Positions 1 through 12,000 of a DNA stretch of 64,000 nt are shown here, piece by piece. The notes beneath the pieces were generated by a model. That model saw only the letters and a program-made list of their open reading frames with translations. It made no database searches and was not told the DNA's origin. Each line of letters opens with the position of its first letter. Position 1 is the first letter of the stretch. The stretch is from Zonotrichia leucophrys gambelii. Lineage: Eukaryota; Chordata; Aves; Passeriformes; Passerellidae. The DNA is taken from assembly GCF_028769735.1 (NCBI RefSeq), contig NC_088170.1, positions 42,448,920 through 42,512,919 on the forward strand. Reading direction: 5' to 3'. The translations under genes were made by a program, and so were the position numbers.

Positions 1-41
1 CCGCATCTGATGGCAGGCCCACGTACACCCCTCCATAGTTC
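1..41 (-). CDS. C12orf75: OCC1 coding exon 4, partial
   Basis: Acceptor TTTTTCCACCAG. The exon completes Arg and then encodes NYGGVYVGLPSDA plus one base, and is cut by the window edge. NYGGVYVGLPSEAV is the most conserved block of vertebrate OCC1. The remaining C terminus (about 14 residues in human) and stop should lie just outside. Confidence 0.93.
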
Positions 42-3000
42 CTGGTGGAAAAATAATTACAGGCACATCAGAGCTCAGCTGGGACACTTCTCCTTGTGAA
101 AGGAGGTACTTTTTCACTCAAATTCCTGAGGTTTATCACAAGATCCCAGCTGTCTTGTGACAATAATAAACCCCACCTGCCCAGCTTCTTCTGAGTATAT
201 CCAGCTGAGGACAGAGCTAATCTGACACTGATGTTTGACACTGGGACCACCAAAGCACCACACTTTAAACAATGCACACCAATTAAATAGCTCTTTTACC
301 TCATTAATAAATGCAACCTGCCTGCCCCTGCTTAGGGTTACACTTAAAGAAAACTGTTAGTATAAAGGAGCACAAGTGTCTTTCATGGCCCAACCCTCTC
401 CCTCTCTTCACGGAGTTGCAGAGGATACCTTCTGGCTCCAAAGAGCCTGTATGAAATGCAGGGACAGATAAAGGGGGGTAAAAAAATGGGTCTTAAAGCC
501 TCTACTGTGCCTGGAATAACCTGCAGAGCCTGCCTTTACACTGCTCTGCCCTGTTAGGTGCTGAATTAATCACACCTTCTCCAGCTCCTGGGAGTCTGAG
601 CCAATTTCTAATTTGCTTGATGATAGACTCATACTTCCTTCAACTTCCAGCCCAGCAGAGATCTCCCACAAGCACTAATGTCACCTTCTGTGGCAGTGAT
701 GGTGTGAAGGCAGAGGCCCCCAGCCCTTATTGAGCACACCACCTACAGCTGCAAGATAATGTGCTCTTTTTACTACCAAGCTCCCACCTCCCTAGCTCAA
801 TAACAGACTGGGTGGACTCATCAATACCTGACTCTGTGTGAGATTTCCCCCTCTCTTTTTGTTTCTCCTCTGCTTTGTTGGTGTTGCTGGGACTTAGGGG
901 AAGGGAAGGAAGGATGCAGAACCAGCAGCAGAACTCGCTGCAGCCTATTGCAAATAAAGCTAACCCTGGTTGAGCAGAGCACCTACCTCCTTTTGTCATC
1001 ATCTGATATGGATTCTTCTGTTCTGCAACATCAAAAGATACAAAGCATGTTAGCAGATTCTTTCTTTCAGGTGCTCCATGTCCATCTGGGTAAATTCAGA
1101 AGCATTTTGAAGCATTACTGACCCCAGTTTAAATTAGGGCATCCACCATTCAACAAAGTACTCACACAGGTATAAAAAAGGGACAATTTACCAGTATAAG
1201 GTACAGAAGAAATAAAGGACTGAGAAAAGATGCAGCTTACTTTTTATGACCCCCACCAGTGAGATCTGAAAGTAGATTTGGGAGCAGAAACACGTGAATT
1301 AACACTATTCCTGAGTGAGTCCCCACACTACTCCCCACATAAAAGGAACATTAAGGCTCTACACGTAACAGGAACAAGCCTGGACTGCTATTCCCCTAAA
1401 AGAGGAAAGAAAGGGACTGGGTGTCTGTGCTGGCATGTGAGTGAGGATGAGGAGAAAGAAACTTTCACAGCAGCTATTACAGAATCCAGAAACTGTTACA
1501 AGGCCTCTCTATAAAATGAGGCACTGCAATTCCTGTTGTTTACAGACCAAATGCTGTTAATCATCCCATATAAATGGGCAATTACATCTCCTTTAACTTT
1601 AGGGCAAAATCACAGGTCAGTCTGTAGATCCACAGAGTCACTGAGGTTTGATTCCTCCCAGTTATATTGATGCCAGCAGTTTATATACAGACACAAACGG
1701 GACGGGGTCACTTTGATCAGCGTCGTGAGCTGTTTATTTCCAGCATCAGTCTCATTACATGGCTATGGCAATGAAGCGATGCTAACAGCTTGTGGGTCAG
1801 ACAGCAGACCAAAGAAACTTAATGTTACAACATACCATAAATGCATCTTAGCCAATCACATAGAGCAAAAGCATACTGACAGTAATTCTATCCAATCACC
1901 TGTAGCACACGTAGCATTGGTTAAAACAATGGTAGCTTTTCTCAAACACAGTGGCTCATTTGTAAGAGACAAAGCACAGAGCTCTATTCATATTTAACCT
2001 TCTAAATTTATACTAAATAAACTTGTTGCAACTTAGAAAGCCCAACTTACACAGCCCTATTGTTTTCTTTCCTATGTCTTCACTACAGCTTAGAAACCTT
2101 TTCTGCTCCCTTAGCACTGTTTACAAATCTGCTGTATGAGGCCTGTCTTTTTACCACGTTCCTAAAACCTTCTGATTTTTATGGATTCCCACAATTCCCC
2201 CTCTCTGCTGACTCAAAAAGAAACGCTCATAACAGTGTCGTTTACTACTTGCGTTTCACAGCTCTACTATAATATTGTTTCTTATTATCTGCTTGAGGCC
2301 TATTCTTGCTGACACTAAGCATTGCTATGTTACAGCACAGCAACTTAATGCTGTGAAGGCCCAGTCAGTGAAAAGGGTATGAGTCACATCTGACAATAGT
2401 TACAGGTCATTGTTCAAAAAACTCTGTCAGTTCTATGCACTGTACTGTGTAGTACAATGCAGCTGAACAGGAGCAGGGGTTAAAGTAACCAGCACTGACA
2501 TGAAGGCAAAGGTAATACAAAAAATTAAAATAATTTATTCTTACTCCTTCAGTGTGCAATGCCTGTGCTGCAGTCTCAGTCTGTGTCCCAACATCAGTCA
2601 TCATACAAATTACTCACCCACCTTCGCTTAAATATTCAGATTCTGAGCTCTACTTCCATGACTGGGTATGGATGGGGCAGCAGATGCACTTCAGCTGGGT
2701 CTCCGACCAATTTATTTACTCTAAAAGGTTGATGTGCCTGCTGTTTAATTGCTGGGGCTCTACGCCCTTACAGGGCCCTGAAGTCAATGGGATTGTGGCC
2801 TGAAGAGCAGAGGGCTCAGAGCAAGATGCAGTCTTAAGTGCAAGAAAATGCCCTTAAACCTCCTGGGAGGGGAGCAAATGCCTTAAACTACTGCTACAGC
2901 TTGGAAATTTTCTGGCATCTACCTTCTTCCTAAGGGACATTACCAACTATCCTTTCTGCATCATCACAGTGAGTAAGGGTACACAAGTCCCTTAATAGTT

Positions 3001-6000
3001 GAGGCTTGGAGAAAATCTTATTATTCTTCAATTTTGCTAAATTATATTTATGCAGGACATAGCACTCCTCGTCTGCTGTCTTTGTCTACGTCTTACCACT
3101 CAAGAAAGACTGATCAATAAACTCCTCATTTCCTGGCCCTCCGCCATCCCTTCCTGGAGGAACCAGAGACATGTCAGAAGGCATTTCCCATCTCCTGTGA
3201 CCCCGTGTAGTCACCTAAGTCATCTTACAGTCTTCACACACACTGACAGAGAATGCAGAGACATTTTTTCTTGAGGACCGTGAAGCTGTTCTGTCACAGT
3301 GTGGGCCAGTTTCTCCTGAAGAAAATGGAAAGCCTGTGTATATCAGTGGGTGGAAATGAGGATGTATTTTTAGGTGGAAAAAAAATTCTACTTAAGGAAA
3401 GGGACTTTGGATCCCAAAAGATCACAGACAGTCATTTCTGTTGAACCAACTAAATGTGTCACAGGCTTGATTTTCTCATATTATTTGGAACATTTTCTAT
3501 AATCCAGATTAACCATTGTCCAGAGAAAAGAGTTGTTTAAAGGCACCAAAAACCACAGGCACAGCTTGAAGCCTCTGAAATGGAGTTGTAAGAATAATAA
3601 TCAGTATTGTCCAACAGGAAATTAATGTTGTTTTTGTTTTGGGTTTTTTTATGTTTCCTGGTAGGAAACAGGGCCAATTTCTTCTGCTCCAGAAATGTTT
3701 TGTAATATGGCATCACAGACTATTACTGTAATTCTCTCATGAAAACAAATTATCCGGGTTTATGATTGAGCAAACAAGAAGGTTTTTTAACATTTTGCTT
3801 TCCTCCTTTCCTCTTACTAGCTATAAATCAAAGCAGTAATTTTGCAATACCTTTTTTCTTCAAATGCATGACAGAAAAAATAATCTGGGATTGTACAGAC
3901 AACAGCTCTTGGGCTGGGCAATGATTGGGGGCTAACTGTTGTAGCCCTACCAGAAAAGAGGGAATGAGCAGAGATAGGAGTAACATGGGAGTGTGAGAAG
4001 GAAAAGAAAGAAATATTTGTACGATGGCACTTAAGGAATGAGCCATTTTACACACCTTTCTGGGAGCTCAGGAAGGAATGCTGCCCCAGTTTATTTACTA
4101 CACATTTATTTACTACACACCTCTCACCTTCACAAATGGTGGCTCAAGACCCCCTTTTGCAGGGTGCCCACTAATTTTGCATGTTTAGTGTCTGCTGAGC
4201 CACTGAGACAGGTGCTGCTTCTGTGCCCAGGCTGAGTGAACACGGGTGGCTCCATGGAGCAAAGCCACAACAGCAATGCTCAACCACATGGCAGTGAGAC
4301 TGGAGAGAAGCTCCTTTGGTTTCGGCACTGTTCCCATTGCCACATCTCCTGGGCTCACATGGACACAAGAGTCCAGCAGTCCTCCAGGGACAGCAAGCTA
4401 GGATAAGCTTTTCTGCACCAGGAATAGAAAGCAAAAGGAACTTAACAGTTCAAGGAGCTTTGTGCTGACTGGCTGCTGTGTCGCTGCCTCAGATGCTGTT
4501 GACATGAGCAGAGTAGCCGAGAGCATGGTTCTCAGCAGGTAGCATGGGCAGAGTCATGGAGCCAGTGGGCAGATTTAAGAGCAAATCCACAAAATGGCAT
4601 TATATTTACAGCTCAATAAGTGTTTCTTTTGGTAAGGTTTTGTCTGTCCCAAGAGTCATCCTGTCACCCAAAATCTGAAAAACACACTTTGTTCATCTGT
4701 CAGCTTTTACATCCATCATTCCTATGTCCATTTGATGGTAAAAGAAGCTGTAATTTCTCACATATTTTAAATGTCAGATGACAGGCTGTCCTGGGGTGAC
4801 ATATGATGTTTGTATCCCCATTCCTCTGTTCTGTGCCTTTAAGACTGGCTCTGAAGAGTGGAAGTTTTGTTTGGGTTTCTCTTATCAGGGACCCAGAGAG
4901 AGCGTACATCGGGCTGTTTTTCTCTCTTCTTGCCTAGCTTGCTGCTTGGCTGGCTTGCTTTTCTGCTCTTGCTTCTGCTTCTGCTCTGCTTTGCCTCTGC
5001 TTATTAGTTAGTTTAGCCAAACAGTCCACATTCCGTCCTGGACTTTTCTCCTCTCCTGTTTCTGTGACCATCTCGAACCTGCTCCGGACTGGAACCCGGG
5101 AACACCAAGGTTTGGCTGCAGCAGTTGCCCCAGCGCCGGAGGGACTGAGAACAGAGCAACCACCCCCGAAAGAGACTTTCTGATTTTGCCATCTTTCGCA
5201 AAGCGGTGTCATCTGGTATTGTTCATTTTGTGTGCTGGGGGGCTGTGTCTGTCAAATAAACAGGTTCTTTCCACCTCTCTCCGAGGAATTTTTTCCCGAA
5301 CCGGTTGGGGGGAGGGGCCATGTGGGTTTTGCTTTCTGGAGGGGCCCTCCTTTGCAGATTCTTTAACAAATTTGCCCTAAACCATTACACAGGCATTCAC
5401 ACCAATTCTTTTCATCCACATTTTTCTTACCTCAGCTTTTATGGCTCTGTTTGTTCCGATCATTATAGAGACTCTTTCTACATGGGTTCAGTAGTCCCAC
5501 TAATAATGATCCATTGAACTTTGAACAAGTGACAGACAACTACTCCTCAGATTCTTGGTGTTTCTTGGGAACAAGTGCCTTTAATTTGTATTTGATGCAT
5601 TTCTTCTCAATATTTTGAAATGGAATTTAACTGCTGTATCCTTTCCTTCCTAGTGTAACTAATCCTCCCCCAGACTTAGCTGAACACTGAATACCACAGG
5701 CATTGCATTACTTTCTAGCATATCCTTTACTTCTCCTACAGCTAGGCTTTCCCAATTAGCAGTGATGAATGTTTCTTGATTAATGGGGCAGGAGTATGGG
5801 CTGAAGCTGGCTGGCAGATCCTGGGTTGGAGCACAGAGGGCAGACATGCTCTCAGAGCATGTGTCCTTGTCACCACACAGCCCTCAGAGAGGAAGAACCC
5901 TTTCAGAGGAAGATCATATCATCACCCCTATCTAATTGATGGAGAAACTCCAGGCCCAGAGGGCAAAGCAGCTTCCTCACAGTCACCCAGGAGGGCCCCG

Positions 6001-9000
6001 AGCAGGATCCAGCCCTCTTCGCTTCCATCTGGCTGTGCACTCCAGGAGTCATGGTGCTTTGGCAATGAGTCACAGTCAAGAAATGAGAAACCTCATGTTA
6101 GAATAACCAGATTTGGTATCCAAAAGCATGAAAGGATGGACACACCTAAATGTTTTTCTGGATCAAAAGTGCTATGACTGAAATTTGACAGCAAAAGAAA
6201 AAGATAAGGGTTACTTAAAGAGAAACTTTAGCTGATGAAAGTAAAAAGGTGTAAAAAAAGTTTTGTGGATCTATAATATTAGTTAATACAAATCTGCTTT
6301 TTTTCATTTCTATGAAATGAAAGTAATTTTTCTGATAGTTTACCTCCTTCATAAAAATCTTCTGTTAAGTATTAGAATGCCTGATTAGGGCTTTTGGGTC
6401 ATCACTGCCATTCCTCTTTAGTAAGTGTGTGTTTCTAACATCCAAATAGAAGGCTCAACCATGCTATTACTCATATGGGTTGTTTGGTTGGCTCCACTGT
6501 CCCTAATCTGAATGAGAAATAGCTCCAGAATAGACCCTTTCACTTTGTTGAAGACTGCACAAGTAATTAATTTTTTTCTATGTTATTTTGATACTATTTT
6601 GAAACATGACAAATGAACTCACACTAATAATAGGATGTTCCCATTTTAACTCCTGCAGCCAGGCTCTAAAAAGGCTTACACACAGTTAAACACAGTTCTA
6701 CATATACTCACAGTTTACATATTCCATACCTTTAAGCACAGGAACATGCTTACAACATTCATAACTCAACAGTGCATGAGATTTTGAAATTTAAAACTAC
6801 TGATGAGCAAAAAGAAAGATGCAGTTCTAAGTCAGTCCTTAAATCGTCTAAATTGAACAATAAATAAGGTCCTGCCATAAATAAAACCAGTGTGTTTGTA
6901 AATACAGGAGTACTGAGGGCAGTGATGCTGCAGGCTGCATCAAGAAGAGGTTCTTTATAAGATTCCCTTCTGTAATTTATTGTCTGGCACTACAAGCCCA
7001 GAAAACAGACTACAGAGGTAAGACAGATGTCAAGAGTATCTGTGGCAACAGTGTTGATCAGCCAAGTGACACCTGTTGTTAGTTCTCTTGTCCTTGCTCT
7101 GTAATAGCAAGGACAAGCCTGTTGTTAAGCTCTTCCCTCCACTTGTTTATCTGACTTGACTGCCTTCATTTCTACACAAGGATTCCTCCATCTAATTAGA
7201 GGAGTTATTCTAAGCGAAGTAAATAACACCGAAGGATGCGCCTATTGCATAACATAACAATCTTTCCCAGCTAGTGGCAAATACAAGTAACAAGAAATAG
7301 GAGAAGGCAAGACCTTGGGGAGGAATTCTTTATGGTTTTCTTTGGTAGAAAAATACATTTATGGCTGAATAAAGCTGTTCCTGTGCATTCCTGTATCAGC
7401 AAGTAAGTATAGCCGTAAAAAAGATCTTGCACATTTAGAGAAAAACAGGATGGGTAGGGCTGCCTCTGCTACCCCGTGTCAAACAAATAGATGCTATCTT
7501 TAATGCAGAGAATACCTAGAGAAGGTGGGTACTTTGAAAAGGAAGTTGGACAGGTTAGTGGGTCTCATGCAAAAGAGAGGGATTTTATCTCAGTGGCTTT
7601 CTAAATCTCTCACTGGGCCTGGTGGAAATGTATGTGCTGGCTTCATACAATTAGATGGCCTTTGGAAAAAGGTGCACTGGCACATGATGGGGAAAAGCAG
7701 TCTGAAGTAACATAACCAGCTCTGGTAGAAAACTGTCTCAACAGAAGCAGAGAAATTTCTGTTAGAGAAATAACAAGCAAAGAAATCTGTAGAAAAGTAA
7801 ACAAGACAAGGAGTTGTTTTGTGGAGATGAAAGCTGTCACTAGAGACAGTAAACATCTGGTTGTGTTGATTATATGTTAGAAGCCAGATTAATCATGTAT
7901 GACTAAATCTAGTATAAGGCTAGTATGACTGAAAATATATCCAGGGTTATATATTTAAAAGAGTAGAGAAGAGTAAGTACTTACACATCTTTAGTAGTCC
8001 CTGTAGCACCTAGGACAAAAAAAAACACCAAAACATGTTTACTAGGTAATGGCATAATCCTGTAAACCAACCAACAGTGCAGGACTGTTTTTCTGTCTTT
8101 CTGTCCTAAACAACACAGAAATAGCAACAAAAATTTGCTACTGTAAGAGAACACATTTCTTATGATTGCTACATTTATCCTTAATGACTATCCACACAAT
8201 CTCTTAAATCTATCACATCTGGGCCAGACTCAGTGGCCCAGTGTGAAAATGATGCTGCTGTGGACCAGTGCCCAGGTGCAGTCACTCAAGATGGGAGCAA
8301 CATAAGAAAAAATACTCTTTCTGAATTTTATATGCTTCCATTTGCTCAGAACTCTGGTGGTTTTGTCTGCCACAAAGTTGGCACAACTAACCAGGCAATT
8401 ACTCCCAAATGCCCGATTATTCTGCCACTTGATGGAGTTGTAGAGCTGGCACCACATGTGTAAAATGCTGCCTCATTCTTCCTGCCAGATAAACAAAGTT
8501 TTATAAAATGAGTAGCAGAACTAATATAAACATTGGGACACAACCCTTCCAAAGCCACAGACATCTAACGAGATCAACCACCCCTTAATTCATCTTGCTA
8601 TTTAACAAAAAACCAAAGAGACAAAAGCTGCCACCTGGCTGCCTGGTATAAGTGACAGACTTTTTTGTTTTGGTGACTCAGATGTTTCTTGCTGGGAGAT
8701 AAACATTTACCCAAGTACAAACTCTTTCTTGCTCCTCCCAAGTTACTAATGTTATGTTGCTCTTGCTAGTATATAATTCAGCTGAGTAACCAGTAAATTA
8801 TCCCTTCTATTAATTACAGAAGTTAGAGCAGACATTAGAAAAACCTTTCACTTCTCCTTTCCTCTCAGTACTTAGCTGGAAAAGGTGATCTGAGCTCATT
8901 CTGAAGAAACTGAAGTAGCCAATCACAAAGATTTTTTTGAGGTTGGAGATAGGTTGCGTTTTTTTCTTCCACAGTACTTCATTTTTTGGCAAACTTTTAT

Positions 9001-12000
9001 TTCTTCTGCTGATGAAAAATATATATAAATAGCAAATACCTTTCATCTCTCTTTGATGTGTAAGAATATGCCTTTTGCATACTTATTTTTAACAAGAGGA
9101 AGTAATAGACCTGCAAGGCTTTCTGGCTCTGTCTACCTGAATGGATTGCTTGAACGGCAGAAAACGTCACCCTTTACAGCTAATTCCTGAACACAATGTC
9201 ATTCCTATCTCCTATGGCCTGACTATCCCTCATTTTCCCGGCAACAACATCGACTAGACTAGTATGAAACTGTACACATTTTTTCTGTTAGTCTTGCTTC
9301 CAGAGTCAGCAAAATCTCAGTATGGCTACATGTATCAGCAGAAAGCCTTAGATAAGTTGAAGGGAGTAGCTCTAGTCACAATAAGCTTAGGCCTTTGCTT
9401 TGCAACCTTACTCCACCAGGCAGCCCTCTGAGACTTTTCGGCTTTGTGGGCACATCTATGAAGCACTACCTGTACAATTAATTGTACCCAGATGGAAGGC
9501 TGGCATTGCTGTGCAAGCTCAATCTCTGTCAATGTAGGGAGACATTTTCTGCTACCAAGGCCGGTTCATGCAGTCAGCTCAGCAATGAGCCTTCAGGGCA
9601 CCCCCTTGTACCCCTAGACAGAGCCCAGGCATCGGCAACACTTCAGACAACATGCGTTTTGAAAAACCTAGCTGGACCTAGCAGGATTTTTAATTTTTTC
9701 CAGAAGAAACTATTCCTTTGCTGTGTCTGCACAAGGGCCATAACTTTCCTATGTTTTAGTCTAAACTCTCTGTGATCAAAATCAGTTTCTCTAAAAGGTT
9801 CACAACCCTTTCAGAGGCCTTTGCCAAGACTCTTCTGAGTGTAAGCACCTTGGATGCCGATCTCAAAAATTTGTCTTGCTTGCAGGAAGTACAGCAAAAG
9901 TACAGTGTTTAATCCCCAAACTGAAACCTCAAGCCAAGGGAAAAAAATTGTGTGCCAACAGCAGCACTGCTACACTCCCCAGAGGAGATAATCAAGTTCC
10001 AGTCAATCACTGGGCGTACTTCAGTGCCACGTCCATGTTCAGTGCCATGCCTGCCTTCAATGCATTATGGTACAAATACATCCTCACTCTGGAGATGGGA
10101 GATGTCACTCAAACCCATCAGCCCGGGCTTTGATAAGAGCTATAAAATTCCATGTTTGGAAATATGCCACTAACATTCACACACTGCAGCACTTGTTTTC
10201 TTGGAATATTAGCAAGGGTACACTGCTGAAAAATCACTGCAGTGTTTTGAAATGTATTTCACACAAAAACTTTGAGAACTGAGTATGATCAAAACAAATT
10301 CACTTTTTAAGAAATCAGTTTTACTTTTACAATAAATTTAAAAATACATATAAAAAGAAAAACATTGTTTTCTACTTTTTTATAAGCACAGCAAACCAGT
10401 TTATCCTCACCTTCATTGATGGAATTCCATTAATTTCAGTGGGGTTTATTTCTCATTTTCACCAGCAAAAGTGAAACAAGTGTTTGGTTAAAATTCATTC
10501 AAGTATCACTGAGGTACCTGACAACAGATCTGAGAGTGTTTCCAGTTACCAAAGGAGTTTTCTTCCTGCAAGAGTTCTGAGCTTGCAAATGAACATAATT
10601 TTAGCTAGGTGTACTATAAAAAAATCTCAATGTAAAAACTTCTAAATTTTTGTTCATTCGGGAGCCTGAACATTCCTTACACATAGATATTATTTCTCAA
10701 GGAACCAAAACAATCTCAGTTCATACGGACATGTTTATTTGTGAAGTCCAATCCATTCACCCTCACTCTGTTACTTCACCAACATATTTGTCTAACTCTT
10801 GCACGTTTAGTGAGCAACACAATTTTATTGCTGCCCAAATTCCTTCTGTCAGAAGTTCAGCCAAAGAATCTTGTTTACTCCCAATCCACAAACACTCTAC
10901 AGCTCGCTCCATAGCAGCAAGGCCTACTGCTCTCATAGATATGATGGTTTCCATAAATGACTTGAGAAAAGGCTCACATATATAAAGTTTGTCCATTTTT
11001 TCCCACTATAAGAGCTTGGCCTAAGAAAAGGCAGCACTTGACCCCATAAGCCTTGTCTTGATAGGCTCTTCCTTGCTTGGTTTTTCTAACCGAACCTCAG
11101 CAAGACACTGAAGAGTAGCTACAAAGTCACATCCATAAAAAATAGGAAATAATGAATTGTCCTGAATGACCTCTCTGCTCATACCATTTACACAGTAGAA
11201 TCACGGCTGCGTTTTGGTATTTTAGAGCTGCAGAAGGAGAAGAAAGAGTACAGCCTGCAAATAATCGTGTTCCATTCAGCCACACATTGCTCTGAGCCCC
11301 ACTGATTACAGAAGAAAAACATTCTGTGTAGAAGAGTGGAGCTGTGATCCCTCAGAAAAACCCCACAGCATTTAAACATCAACAAGTAAAAAAGAAGATG
11401 AATTTATCCCAAAGCATCTTCCACTAGGTGAGAGGGGGTTTTGCTCTTTCCGAACAACAGCAGCTTCTCTTGGTGATACTACAGGATTTTGGTAAATGCA
11501 GGCCTAATGCAAAAGATGGTTGAGAGACATTTGTAGCCACTGAGGATACTCTTCTGTGCTGAGAAATGCATCATGAGTGAAGGTGAGAGGCAAAAGCTTC
11601 AGAAAAGTATAAAAAGCATGAGATGCAACCCCTCACATAAATAAAATGGATACAAAAAATGCCAGGACCTGACTTTTGAGCAGATTATGAAACATTTTTC
11701 TAATACTTTTTAATGAACGATGTTCTATGACATTTTCTTGCACACCAAATTGTTACAAAAAGCAAATAAAACCCCTGCAAATTACACACACATACATGCA
11801 ATTGTTAAGAATGAGTTTTCTATTGCAGGCTTCTTTCTATTGCAGGCTCCAACAGTCAGCAGTAAGGAAGTGCATTCTAACATCCATGAATTTATTTTAT
11901 TTATATCCCCATTGTAACTGATGACAGAATATCATCAATTTGCTTCATGTCAATTATTTCTTCAGCTCATCAGGTGGGAGTTCGGTACACAGATTAGACC

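Larger units (their letters stand above)
1023..7984 (-). other. OCC1 intron 2
   Basis: About 7 kb of non-coding sequence. It holds a possible degraded LTR (1690-2200), a solo LTR with target duplication (4787-5389), a MIR-like SINE fossil (5922-6035) and a small hairpin (7087-7117), listed separately. Otherwise I see only AT-rich unique sequence. Confidence 0.8.

Noticed and set aside
5776..6177. 133-codon plus-strand open frame
   Set aside because: Covers the MIR-like fossil and has no recognisable domain.
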